Shown: positions 16,989 through 30,499 of the stretch, piece by piece
Layout of the letters: each line of letters starts with the position of its first letter
Position numbering within the stretch: position 1 is the stretch's first letter
Assembly: GCF_016916835.1 (NCBI RefSeq)
Contig: NZ_JAFFIX010000005.1
Span: forward strand, 186,001 to 250,000
DNA: 64,000 nucleotides
Direction: 5' to 3'
Source: Actinacidiphila bryophytorum
Lineage (GTDB): Bacteria; Actinomycetota; Actinomycetes; Streptomycetales; Streptomycetaceae
The notes under the pieces: model-generated
What the model saw: only the letters and a program-made list of their open reading frames with translations
Database searches by the model: none
What the model was told of the DNA's origin: nothing
Made by a program: the position numbers and the translations under genes

Positions 16989-18392
16989 TCACCGCGCCTC
17001 CTGGGTCTGCCTGGCCTGCGCGTCGGTCACCAGCCGCAGCAGCGCGTCGAGGTCCTGCGGGCGGATGTGCGGATTGAGCAGCGTCGCCTTCAGCCACAGC
17101 CGGCCGCCGGCCGCCGCCCGGCCCAGCACCGCCCGCCCCTCGTACATCAGCTCCCGGCGCAGCGCCGCCACCTGCTCGTCGTCGGCGCCCGCCGGGCGGA
17201 ACAGCACGGTGCTGATCGCCGGCCGGCCGTGCAGGTCCAGGCCCGGGTGCCGGTCGACGGCCGCGGCCAGCTGGTGCGCGTGCCCGCACACCGCGTCCAC
17301 CAGCGCGCCCAGGCCCTCGCGGCCCAGCGCCCGCATGGTGACGGCGATCTTCAGCACGTCGGGGCGGCGGGTGGTGCGCAGCGAGCGGCCCAGCAGGTCC
17401 GGCAGCCCGGCCTCGGTGTCGTCGGTGGCGTTCAGGTAGTCCGCCTGGTGCCCCAGCGGGCGCAGCGCCGCCCCGTCCGGTACGGCCAGCAGGCCCGCCG
17501 CGACCGGCTGCCACCCCAGCTTGTGCAGGTCCACGGTCACCGACACCGCCGACTGCAGCCCGTCGAGCTTGCCCGCCTCGTGCCGGCTGAACAGCAGCGG
17601 GCCGCCGTACGCCGCGTCCACGTGCAACTCCGCGCCGTGCTTCGCGGCGACCTGCGCCAGCTGCGGCAGCGGGTCGATCGCGCCCGTGTCCGTGGTGCCC
17701 GCGGTCGCCACGAGCAGGGCGCGCCCCGGCAGTTCGTCGAGGGCCGCGTCGGCGTCCGCCGGGTCCAGCACACCACTGGGGGTGTCCACGACGACCGGGC
17801 GCGGCAGGCCCAGCAGCCACGCGGCGCGCTGCACGCTGTGGTGGGCGTTCGCACCGCACACCACCTGCACGCGCGGGCCGCCCGCCGCGCGCTCCCTGGC
17901 CAGCAGCAGCGCCAGCTGGTTGGACTCCGTCCCGCCCGTCGTCATCAGCGCGTCCGGCGCCGGCAGGTCCGGGTAGACCACCGCGGCCAGGGCTGCCGAG
18001 GCCCTGGCCTCGATCTCCGTCGCCGCGGGTGCCTGGTCCCAGGAGTCCAGGGACGGGTTCAGCGATGCCGCGGCCAACTCCGCTGCCGCGGACAGGGCCA
18101 GCGGGGGGCAGTGCAGGTGGGCTGCGCAATACGGGTCCGCCGGGTCCGCTGCGCCTCGCGCCAGCTCCCGCACGAGGGTGTGCAGCGCCTCCTGGGCGCC
18201 CGTCCCGTGCCCCGGCAGGGGCCGGCCCAGGGCTCCGGCCACCCGCCGGGCGGTCTCCTTCGGGCCGCCGGCCGGCACCGGGCCGCCGCGGGCGGCTGCG
18301 CCCTCCTCCAGGGCGGTCAGCACCGTCTCGACCAGGGGGCGCAGTTGAGCCGGCCCCTGCCGGCCGCCCGCCAGCCCGGCGATCTCCTTCAA
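16989..18392 (-). CDS. PLP-dependent group II decarboxylase (DesA-like)
   Basis: About 467-residue pyridoxal-phosphate decarboxylase of the Glu/aromatic/diaminobutyrate group. Visible are TTGGTESNQLALLLAR (151-166), the PLP-stacking histidines in NAHHSVQ (182-188), D259 in HVDAAYGGPLL, and the Schiff-base lysine K291 in TVDLHKLGWQP. It probably decarboxylates lysine or a similar amino acid to a diamine for the downstream N-hydroxylase. The start is uncertain: I use the TTG at 18390-18392, which has GGGGAGG 4 nt upstream; the frame is open further upstream, but that part looks like intergenic repeat. An internal GTG is possible. Confidence 0.85.
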   Translation of the reverse strand: MKEIAGLAGGRQGPAQLRPLVETVLTALEEGAAARGGPVPAGGPKETARRVAGALGRPLPGHGTGAQEALHTLVRELARGAADPADPYCAAHLHCPPLALSAAAELAAASLNPSLDSWDQAPAATEIEARASAALAAVVYPDLPAPDALMTTGGTESNQLALLLARERAAGGPRVQVVCGANAHHSVQRAAWLLGLPRPVVVDTPSGVLDPADADAALDELPGRALLVATAGTTDTGAIDPLPQLAQVAAKHGAELHVDAAYGGPLLFSRHEAGKLDGLQSAVSVTVDLHKLGWQPVAAGLLAVPDGAALRPLGHQADYLNATDDTEAGLPDLLGRSLRTTRRPDVLKIAVTMRALGREGLGALVDAVCGHAHQLAAAVDRHPGLDLHGRPAISTVLFRPAGADDEQVAALRRELMYEGRAVLGRAAAGGRLWLKATLLNPHIRPQDLDALLRLVTDAQARQTQEAR

Positions 18393-18498
18393 CGGTCCTC
18401 CCCGTCTCGCTCCTCCCCCAGCACAACGACCACCCCCCACCCCCGGGCACGCCCCTCCTCCCCCCGACGTCCCCCTTACGGTGAACCTGCGCCGTTCC

Positions 18499-18551
18499 GC
18501 CCCCAGAGCTCCGCCTGGGGGTACCCCCAGCGCCTCCTGGGTGATTGCCAC
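18499..18551. repeat. Small palindromic repeat with the GTGATTGCCAC motif
   Basis: Alternating C5/G5 tracts (CCCCAG, CTGGGG, CCCCCAG) can form mutually exclusive short hairpins. They are followed by GTGATTGCCAC at 18541-18551, which recurs in the repeat clusters near 42.3, 42.6 and 52.97 kb. It lies between pepN and the decarboxylase gene. Confidence 0.45.
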
Positions 18552-18581
18552 GAACCGCCCGGACGGTGCCCGGGGGCAGGG

Positions 18582-21083
18582 CTAGGTGGTGCGGAGGCGG
18601 AGGGTGCGGGAGAGGTCGTCGAGGCGGTCGGCGAGGGCGCGGGACAGCGCGGGGGTGACGGCGGGGTCGGACAGGCAGGCGCGGCCCAGCCGCAGGGTCT
18701 CCGCGGACACCGCGGTGTGCGGGAAGGCGGTGCGCCCGGCGAGTTCCGCGATGGCGGTACCGCGCCTGGCGGCAAGCGGCACGACATCGGCGAAGTACCT
18801 CGCCACGTACCCGGCGGTGAGCCCCTCGTGCTCAGGGTTCCAGAAACCCTGCGCGTTGGCCGAGACGAGGTAGTTCGACTGCCCGTCGTCGTGGAACATC
18901 GCCTCCCAGGCCACCGCCTTGGCCGCGGCGTCCGGGAGCGCCGCCCGGCACCTGGCGGCGCCTTCGCGCCCGACCGCACTGGGGTCGCCGGCCAGCTCCG
19001 CGTCGATGTCCGCGGGGCCGGCCGCGCCGAGCACGGCGAGCCGCAGCAGCATCCGCCAGCGCAGTTCGGGGTCGAGGGGCGAGCCCCCGGGGATCTCCCC
19101 CTGGTCGTACCAGCCGCGCAGCGCCACCGTGTCGTCGGCGTCGTACACCGCGTCGACCAGCGCCCTGGTGGCGCTGAGGCGGGTGCCGCCGTGGCCGGCG
19201 GCGAGCAGCCCGCGTGCGGTGTCGCGCAGGGTGCGCAGCGCCTGGGGGCGCAGGGCGGGGTCGAGGTACTGGTCGGCGACCGGCCCTCGGCAGAACGTGA
19301 GGACGGCGTCCACGATGCCGGGGTCCGACTCGCCCGGCAGGTGCGCGGCCATGAGCGCGACGTATTCGGCGGGCGCGATCCCCCCGTCGCGTACCAGGTC
19401 GCGTGCCGCGTTCCAGACGACGGCGCGGGCGAGCGGGTCGGGCAGCCCGCCGAGGGCGTCGCGGACGGTGTCCCAGGACTGGGGGTCGAAGTGGACCTTG
19501 GCGAAGGTCAGGTCGCCGTCGTTGAGCAGGACGAGGTCGGGCCGCGGCCCGTCGAGTGCGTGGCTGTCGGCGACGGTGCCGGGCGCGAGGTCGACGGTGA
19601 GCCGGTCGCGCAGCACGAGGGTTGCGGGGTCGGCGGCGGCCCTGTCGTACAGGCCGACGTCGATGCGGTGCGGGCGGTGCCCGCGGTGCCTGATCTCCAG
19701 CCGCCATCCGCCGTCGGGGCCGCCGGGGAGCACCTCGGGGGTCAGCGTGTCGTGGCCCGAGGTGCGCAGCCAGGCGGCGGCCCAGGCGGGCACGTCGCGT
19801 TCGGTGGCGGAGCCGAGGGAGTCGAGGAAGTCGGCGAGTGCCGCGTTGCCGAAGCGGTGCCGGGCGAAGTGGGTGTTGAGCCCGGCGGTGAAGGCCTTGG
19901 GGCCGAGCCAGGCGACGAGCTGGCGCAGTGCGGAGGCGCCCTTGGCGTAGGAGATGCCGTCGAAGTTGTTCATCGCGGACGCGGTGTCGGGGACGTCGGC
20001 GGGGTCGGGGGCGACGGGGTGGGTGGAGGGCCGCTGGTCGGCGTCGTAGCCCCAGGCCTTGCGGGCGACGGCGAAGTCGGTCCAGGTGCCGGTGAAGGCG
20101 GTGGCCTCGCTGAGCACCTGGAAGCCCATGTACTCGGCGAAGGACTCGTTCAGCCAGATGTCGTCCCACCAGCGCAGGGTGACGAGGTTGCCGAACCACA
20201 TGTGCGCCATCTCGTGGGCGATGACGACCGCGCGGAACTGCGCTTCCGCGGGTGTGACGGCGGAGCGGTGCACGAAGTTGTCGCGGAAGGTGACCAGTCC
20301 GGGGTTCTCCATCGCGCCGGCGTTGAACTCGGGCACGAAGCACTGGTCGTAGGAGTCGTACGGGTAGGGCTCGCCGAACAGCTCGTGGTAGCGGTCGAAG
20401 CAGCGCCGGGTGATGTCCAGGAGCGCGTCGGCGTCGCGGTCGAGGTGTTCGGCCAGCGAGCGGCGGCAGTGCAGCCCGAAGGGCAGTCCCGCGTGCTCGG
20501 TGCGCACCGAGTGCCAGGGGCCTGCGGCGACGGCGACGAAGTAGGTGGCCAGCGGCGGGGTGGTGGCGAGCTGCCACCGGCCGGGGGCGGTCCTGGTGGC
20601 GACGCCGTTGCCGAGCACGGTCCACTCGTCGGGCGCCTGGACGCTGACGTCGAAGACGGCTTTGAGGTCCGGCTGGTCGAAGGACGCGGCGACGCGCTGC
20701 ATGTCGTTCATGAACAGCTGCGTGTAGAGGTAGGTCTCACCGTCCTCGGGGTCGGTGAAGCGGTGCATGCCCTCGCCGGTGTGCGAGTACGGCATGTCCG
20801 CCTCGACGCGCAGCTCGTGGTCGCCGGCGGTCAGTCCGTGCAGCGGGAGCCGGTTGTCGTCGAGCAGGCCGGGGTCGAGGTCCCGGCCGTCGAGGACGGC
20901 CCGGCGCAGCGCGGCGGGGCGGATCTCGGCGAAGGTGTCGCAGTCGCGTGCGGCCCGGAACCGGATCACGGTCGACGAGCCGAACACCTCCGCTCCCCCG
21001 GTGAGGTCGAGGTCGATCGCGTAGTGGTGGACGGTCAGGTCGCGGGCACGGGTCTCGGCCTCTGCGTGGGTCAGAACAGGCAT
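18582..21083 (-). CDS. pepN: Aminopeptidase N, M1 family
   Basis: 833-residue cytoplasmic zinc aminopeptidase that removes N-terminal residues from peptides. The exopeptidase motif GAMEN is at 256-260 and the zinc site HEMAH at 290-294 with the third ligand E313 (LNESFAEY). The C-terminal ERAP1-like alpha-helical domain covers roughly 480-830. Length fits actinobacterial PepN (about 830-860). An ATG at 21092 is 3 codons upstream; I use 21083 because the sequence PVLTHAEAETRARDLTV matches the usual family start. No clear Shine-Dalgarno sequence. It is divergent from the HEXXH gene at 21167. Confidence 0.93.
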   Translation of the reverse strand: MPVLTHAEAETRARDLTVHHYAIDLDLTGGAEVFGSSTVIRFRAARDCDTFAEIRPAALRRAVLDGRDLDPGLLDDNRLPLHGLTAGDHELRVEADMPYSHTGEGMHRFTDPEDGETYLYTQLFMNDMQRVAASFDQPDLKAVFDVSVQAPDEWTVLGNGVATRTAPGRWQLATTPPLATYFVAVAAGPWHSVRTEHAGLPFGLHCRRSLAEHLDRDADALLDITRRCFDRYHELFGEPYPYDSYDQCFVPEFNAGAMENPGLVTFRDNFVHRSAVTPAEAQFRAVVIAHEMAHMWFGNLVTLRWWDDIWLNESFAEYMGFQVLSEATAFTGTWTDFAVARKAWGYDADQRPSTHPVAPDPADVPDTASAMNNFDGISYAKGASALRQLVAWLGPKAFTAGLNTHFARHRFGNAALADFLDSLGSATERDVPAWAAAWLRTSGHDTLTPEVLPGGPDGGWRLEIRHRGHRPHRIDVGLYDRAAADPATLVLRDRLTVDLAPGTVADSHALDGPRPDLVLLNDGDLTFAKVHFDPQSWDTVRDALGGLPDPLARAVVWNAARDLVRDGGIAPAEYVALMAAHLPGESDPGIVDAVLTFCRGPVADQYLDPALRPQALRTLRDTARGLLAAGHGGTRLSATRALVDAVYDADDTVALRGWYDQGEIPGGSPLDPELRWRMLLRLAVLGAAGPADIDAELAGDPSAVGREGAARCRAALPDAAAKAVAWEAMFHDDGQSNYLVSANAQGFWNPEHEGLTAGYVARYFADVVPLAARRGTAIAELAGRTAFPHTAVSAETLRLGRACLSDPAVTPALSRALADRLDDLSRTLRLRTT

Positions 21084-21166
21084 GCGGCACATGCTGCCGT
21101 AAGCCGTGCCGCCGGGGACAGGCGCGGACGCCGACGCGTAGGCTCGTCGGGTACGGGGAGGTGGTC

Positions 21167-22090
21167 ATGGCCGGGTACGCGGAGCCGGGGGCACAGGCCG
21201 CGGGGGGCGGGGCCATCGTGCACGGCTTTCCGCACCTGGACACCGTACGGGCGGCGCTGACCGCGCTGTACCGGCGGATCTCCGCCGACGGTGTGCAGCG
21301 CTTCGCGGCGAGCGTGCACCCCGAGCTGGTGGACTTCCCCGCCGACGAGGACCTGTACCTGGGTGCCCAGCGGGTGGCGCGGGTGATGGTGCAGCACTTC
21401 CGGCTGCCGGACGCGCGGATGGTGGTGGGCTTCCGCGACATGGTCCACGCGGGAAACGTCGAACTGGCCGCGGGTCCCGAGTACTTCATCGAGCTGCACT
21501 CGCGGTTCCGCTCCGACCGGCGCGACGTGGGGGCGGCGCTGGCGCACGAGGTGATGCATGTGTATCTGCACCGCCTCGGCCTGGAGTTCCCCGGCACCCG
21601 GGACAACGAGATCCTCACGGACACCGCGACGACGTATCTGGGTGCGGGCTGGCTGCTGCTGGACGCCTACCGGGAGGAGGCGGCGATCAGGGGTGAGCGG
21701 CTGATGATGTCGGCGTACAAGCTGGGCTATCTCACTCCGGAGGAGTTCGGGTACGTGCTGGCCAAGCGGGCGGCGGCCTTCGGCGAGGACATCGAGCCGT
21801 GGTTCCACTCGGCGCAGGCCCGCGACGCCTACCGTGCGGGTCTGGCCCGCGCCGGCCAGGACCTGCGGCAGGCGCCGCTGGCCGCGGCGGGCTGGGGCGC
21901 CAGGCGCCGCTACGCGAAGGACCGCAGGGCGCTGGCGGACGGTCCCGGCTACTCCTTCGAGTCCGGCGCCTCGGGGGTGCGGGTCTCCTTCGCGTGCCCC
22001 ACGTGCTTCCAGCGCATCCGGCTGCCCTGCCGGGGGCGGCTGCGCGCCCGCTGCGCCCTGTGCCACACCGAGCTGGACGCCGACACCTGA
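21167..22090 (+). CDS. Uncharacterised HEXXH protein with C-terminal zinc ribbon
   Basis: 307-residue cytoplasmic protein with no recognised family name. HEVMH at 127-131 gives a zincin metal site, and E148 or D152 in NEILTDTATTYLGAG is a plausible third ligand. The C-terminus has CPTC (277-280) and CALC (296-299), which would form a zinc ribbon for nucleic acid or protein contact. There is no signal peptide or membrane segment. The N-terminal part (20-115) resembles nothing I recognise. The ATG has GGGAGG 5 nt upstream and TAGGCT as a possible -10 about 25 nt upstream. It is divergent from pepN, and a role in protein turnover is only an inference. Confidence 0.8.
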   Translation: MAGYAEPGAQAAGGGAIVHGFPHLDTVRAALTALYRRISADGVQRFAASVHPELVDFPADEDLYLGAQRVARVMVQHFRLPDARMVVGFRDMVHAGNVELAAGPEYFIELHSRFRSDRRDVGAALAHEVMHVYLHRLGLEFPGTRDNEILTDTATTYLGAGWLLLDAYREEAAIRGERLMMSAYKLGYLTPEEFGYVLAKRAAAFGEDIEPWFHSAQARDAYRAGLARAGQDLRQAPLAAAGWGARRRYAKDRRALADGPGYSFESGASGVRVSFACPTCFQRIRLPCRGRLRARCALCHTELDADT

Positions 22091-22149
22091 GCCGGCGGCG
22101 TGAGGCGGCACGTGAGCCGGCATCTGCAAGAGGCGCCAGGACAGGCAAC

Positions 22150-22183
22150 AGCGCCCGCCTTCTTGGTCGGGGAGGCGGGCGCT
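22150..22183. terminator. Bidirectional terminator
   Basis: A perfect 11-bp stem (22150-22160 with 22173-22183) with a 12-nt loop lies between the convergent HEXXH gene (stop 22090) and gltD (stop 22234). Confidence 0.8.
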
Positions 22184-22233
22184 GCTGGTGTTACCGCGTT
22201 CCGCACGCCTTTGTGCGGGACATCGGGGGGCCG

Positions 22234-23689
22234 TCAGACGGTGAGCGGCCGGTCGGTGGGGCGGATCGGGGCGTGCAGCGCCGACGGGAGGCCCGTCAGG
22301 TACGCGTCGACGGCCTTGGCCGCTGAGCGGCCCTCGGCGATGGCCCACACGATGAGCGACTGGCCGCGGCCCGCGTCGCCCGCGACGAAGACGCCGTCGA
22401 CGTTGGTGGCGTAGGAGCCGTCGCGGGCGATGTTGCCGCGCGCGTCCAGCTGCAGGCCGAGCTGCTCGACCAGGCCGTTGGACTGGTCGGTGCCGGTGAA
22501 GCCCATCGCGAGGGTGACCAGGTCGGCCGGGAGGACCTTCTCCGTGCCCTCCTGCGGGACGAAGCGGCCGTCTTCGAAGACGACCTCGACCAGGTGCAGT
22601 TCGCGGACGTTGCCGTCGGCGTCGCCGGTGAACTTCACGGTGTTGACGGCGTAGACCCGCTCGCCGCCCTCCTCGTGCGCGGAGGTGACCTTGTAGACGG
22701 CCGGCATCGTCGGCCAGGGCTGGCCCGCCGGGCGCTCGTCGGCGGGGCGCGGCATGATCTCCAGCTGCGTCACCGACAGCGCGCCCTGGCGGTGGGCGGT
22801 GCCCACGCAGTCCGCGCCGGTGTCGCCGCCGCCGATGACGACGACGTGCTTGCCCTCCGCGGTGATGGGGGGCGCCACGAAGTCGCCCTCCTGCACCTTG
22901 TTGGCCAGCGGCAGGTACTCCATGGCGAAGTGCACCCCGTTCAGCTCGCGGCCGGGTACCGGCAGGTCGCGGGAGACGGTCGCGCCGGCCGCGATGACGA
23001 CGGCGTCGTAGCGCTTGGCGAGCTTGCCCGCGTCCAGGTCGGTGCCGATCTGCACACCGGTGCGGAACTTGGTGCCCTCCGCGCGCATCTGCTCGATGCG
23101 CCGGTTGATGTGCCGCTTCTCCATCTTGAACTCGGGGATGCCGTAGCGCAGCAGCCCGCCGATACGGTCGGCGCGCTCGTAGACCGCGACGGTGTGCCCG
23201 GCCCGGGTGAGCTGCTGGGCGGCGGCCAGGCCCGCGGGTCCCGAACCGATCACGGCGACGGTCTTGCCGGACAGCCGCTCGGGCGGCTGCGGGGTCACGT
23301 CACCGGAGTCCCACGCCTTGTCGATGATGGTGACCTCGACGTTCTTGATGGTCACCGCCGGCTGGTTGATGCCGAGCACGCACGCCGACTCGCAGGGGGC
23401 CGGGCACAGCCGCCCGGTGAACTCCGGGAAGTTGTTGGTCGCGTGCAGCCGCTCGGAGGCGGCCTGCCAGTCCTCGCGGTAGGCGTAGTCGTTCCACTCG
23501 GGGATCAGGTTCCCCAGCGGACAGCCGTTGTGGCAGAACGGGATGCCGCAGTCCATGCAGCGGCCGGCCTGCTTGGTGATGATGGGCAGCAGCCCGCCGG
23601 GGACGTAGACCTCGTTCCAGTCCTGCTTGCGCTCCTCGACCGGGCGCGTCGGAGCGGTCTCGCGGCCGGTGGTGAGGAAGCCCTTGGGG

Positions 23690-23697
<8 letters not shown>
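22234..23697 (-). CDS. gltD: Glutamate synthase small (beta) subunit
   Basis: 487-residue subunit that passes electrons from NADPH through FAD and two iron-sulfur clusters to GltB. N-terminal cysteine clusters are visible: [17 protein letters not shown] and [12 protein letters not shown]. The FAD dinucleotide motif [17 protein letters not shown] and NADPH motif [15 protein letters not shown] follow, and [14 protein letters not shown] near the end binds FAD. Its ATG overlaps the gltB stop by 8 nt (ATGGCTGA), so synthesis of the two subunits is coupled. Confidence 0.95.
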
Positions 23698-28234
<4,537 letters not shown>

Positions 28235-28560
28235 GGCTCTCCCGTCGTCGTCATTGGCTTGTATGCATTGCCTGTTTCCCAGGCATGCGCAACAGGGACG
28301 ACGTTGGCCCTCTGCGATTTCGTGCAGGTTACATGATGGCCGAGTGTTCGAGAAGCGGATACTCAATTCCAGCATGTGGACGTTCTGCGGGGTTGGAGCG
28401 GCCACTTCGGGCCAGCGTCTGACCGGGGGTTGACCGACGATTCCGGCGCGTGGCCTGGTGGCTGCGCCGGTGCGTTACCGAGTGATGCCCCGTGCGGTGG
28501 CGGCTGAAACGGCAGGGAAACACGGGGCTTGTGGCCGACTGCTTCCCGGTGGGCGCGGGC
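28235..28560 (-). promoter_or_regulatory. gltB upstream region with a leader hairpin
   Basis: This 326-bp stretch has no gene. A 9-bp hairpin with one bulged T (28265-28274 with 28280-28288, loop 28275-28279) starts about 31 nt upstream of the gltB ATG and could lie in the 5' leader. I see no confident -10/-35 pair and no complete GlnR box. The left part, just past the VIT gene stop, holds a weak 7-bp inverted pair CCCCGTG/CACGGGG. Confidence 0.35.
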
Positions 28561-29295
28561 TCAGCCGACGGCGGTGCCGATGAGCGCTCCCAGTACGAAG
28601 GTAACCCCGCCGGCCGCCGCGCCCAAGAGCAGCTGCCGCAGTCCGCTGTACCACCAGGACCTCGCGGTGACCCGCGCCACGGCGGCCCCGCAGCCGAACA
28701 GCCCGAACAGCGCCAGCAGCACCGCGGGCCACAGCACGTCGGCGCCCAGCAGATACGGCAGCACCGGCAGCAGCGCGCCCAGCGCGAAGGACACGAAGGA
28801 CGAGCCGGCCGCCACCAGCGGCGAGGGCAGGTCGGTGGGGTCGACGCCCAGCTCCTCGCGGGCGTGGATCTCCAGCGCCTGCTCGGGGTCGGCGGACAGC
28901 TGCCTGGCCACCTCGTGCGCCAGCTTCGGCTCGACCCCGCGGGAGACGTACAGCGCGGCCAGCTCGCGCAGCTCGTCCTCGGGGTGCCGGTCCAGCTCGA
29001 TCCGTTCGATGTCCAGCTCGGCCTGCACCAGCTCGCGCTGCGAGGCCACCGAGGTGTACTCGCCGGCCGCCATCGAGAAGGCGCCGGCGGCCAGGCCCGC
29101 GAGCCCGGTGACCACGATGGTGCGGGAACTCACATCGCCGCCGGCCACCCCGGTCATCAGCGCCAGGTTGGACACCAGGCCGTCCATCGCCCCGAACACG
29201 GCAGGCCGCAGCCATCCGCCGCTCACGTCCCGGTGCACGTGGTGGGGGACGTGGTACGGCGCTGCTGCGGCCTTCTCGACTGCGGCGCTCGTCAT
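28561..29295 (-). CDS. VIT1/CCC1-family metal transporter
   Basis: 244-residue membrane protein of the vacuolar iron transporter family (Fe2+/Mn2+ proton antiport). The first helix region has GAMDGLVSNLALMTGVAGG, and the second has the conserved GLAAGAFSMAAGEYTSVASQ with metal-binding M, E and Y residues. A cytoplasmic helical metal-binding domain rich in Glu (about 70-150) is followed by three hydrophobic segments. The ATG at 29295 is chosen over the GTG at 29304, because GGAGGGG sits 8 nt before the ATG. The direction of transport is not shown by the sequence. Confidence 0.88.
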   Translation of the reverse strand: MTSAAVEKAAAAPYHVPHHVHRDVSGGWLRPAVFGAMDGLVSNLALMTGVAGGDVSSRTIVVTGLAGLAAGAFSMAAGEYTSVASQRELVQAELDIERIELDRHPEDELRELAALYVSRGVEPKLAHEVARQLSADPEQALEIHAREELGVDPTDLPSPLVAAGSSFVSFALGALLPVLPYLLGADVLWPAVLLALFGLFGCGAAVARVTARSWWYSGLRQLLLGAAAGGVTFVLGALIGTAVG

Positions 29296-29412
29296 ACGGT
29301 CCACCCCTCCCCCGCGCGGCCGTGCGGCCGCACCATCCCGGAAACGAGTTCGACCGTACCCGGGGACGCGGGGCGCCCGCCAGCAAGGAAAGGCTGACCT
29401 GACCTGCGAAAA

Positions 29413-30390
29413 CTAGCTCTGGACCGACTTCTGAGCGACGTCCTCGGCCGCGTCGGCTTCCGGCTTCTTCTCGAAGTCGACGGCAGGCTCGGCGTCGGTT
29501 TCCGCCTGGTCCGCGGCCTGCTCAGGCTCCTCGGCGGCCCCGTCGGCGGGTCCTTCCGCGGTCGCGGCGACCGGCTCGACGGTCTCCTCGCGCCCGGGCC
29601 GCAGCTTCGCGGAGAGCACCAGGTAGGCGACGGCTGCGACGAAGACCACGATCGCCGTCCAGTCGTTGAGACGCATGCCCAGGATGCGGTGCGCGTAGTC
29701 GACCCGCATGTGCTCGATCCAGGCCCTGCCCACCGTGTAGGCGGCCACGTACAGCGCGAAGGCCCGCCCGTGCCCGAGCTTGAAGCGCCGGTCGGCCCAG
29801 ATCACCAGCAGCGCCACACCGATGCACCACAGCGACTCGTACAGGAAGGTCGGGTGGTAGGTGACCAGGTCGGGGGTGTTGTCCGGGCGGTGCGCCGCGT
29901 CGATCTTCAGACCCCACGGCAGGGTGGTCGGCCCGCCGTACAGCTCCTGGTTGAACCAGTTCCCCCAGCGCCCGATGGCCTGCGCGAAGGCGATGCCCGG
30001 CGCGATGGCGTCGGCGTAGGCCGGCAGCGCGATACCGCGGCGGCGGCAGCCGATCCAGGCGCCCAGCGCGCCGAAGGCGATGGCACCCCAGATGCCGAGC
30101 CCGCCCTGCCACACCTTGAAGGCGTCGACCCAGTCCTTGCCATCGGTGAAGTACAGCTCGTAGTCGGTGATGACGTGGTAGAGCCGACCGCCGATCAGGC
30201 CGAACGGAACCGCCCACACGCCGATGTCGGCGACCGTGCCGGCCTTGCCGCCGCGGGCGATCCAGCGCTTGTTGCCGTACCAGACGGCAACGAAGACGCC
30301 GATGATGATGCAGAACGCGTAGCCGCGCAGCGGGATCGGTCCGAGGTGGACGACGCCGTGCGCGGGGCTGGGGATGAATGCGAGTTCCAT
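29413..30390 (-). CDS. lgt: Prolipoprotein diacylglyceryl transferase
   Basis: 325-residue membrane enzyme that transfers diacylglycerol from phosphatidylglycerol to the lipobox cysteine of prolipoproteins. It carries LRGYAFCIIIGV, GGRLYHVITD and the signature QAIGRWGNWFNQELYGGPT with the essential Arg and Asn. Seven hydrophobic segments fit the family. A hydrophilic, acidic Ala/Glu-rich tail of about 60 residues follows the last helix, which is usual in actinomycetes. The ATG at 30390 lacks a clear Shine-Dalgarno sequence. LivK in this window is a likely client. Confidence 0.93.
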   Translation of the reverse strand: MELAFIPSPAHGVVHLGPIPLRGYAFCIIIGVFVAVWYGNKRWIARGGKAGTVADIGVWAVPFGLIGGRLYHVITDYELYFTDGKDWVDAFKVWQGGLGIWGAIAFGALGAWIGCRRRGIALPAYADAIAPGIAFAQAIGRWGNWFNQELYGGPTTLPWGLKIDAAHRPDNTPDLVTYHPTFLYESLWCIGVALLVIWADRRFKLGHGRAFALYVAAYTVGRAWIEHMRVDYAHRILGMRLNDWTAIVVFVAAVAYLVLSAKLRPGREETVEPVAATAEGPADGAAEEPEQAADQAETDAEPAVDFEKKPEADAAEDVAQKSVQS

Positions 30391-30499
30391 GGCAATGTCC
30401 GACGCTACCGTGCCGGACGGGTACACGGCAGCCCGCCCGGCTACGTCTGGATAACGGCCGGGTTCCCGGTGCCGTACCCTGGCGGGCTCCCGGGCACGG

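Noticed and set aside
15490-21083. A complete desferrioxamine cluster
   Set aside because: Only the decarboxylase and hydroxylase types are present; desC, desD and siderophore uptake genes are missing.
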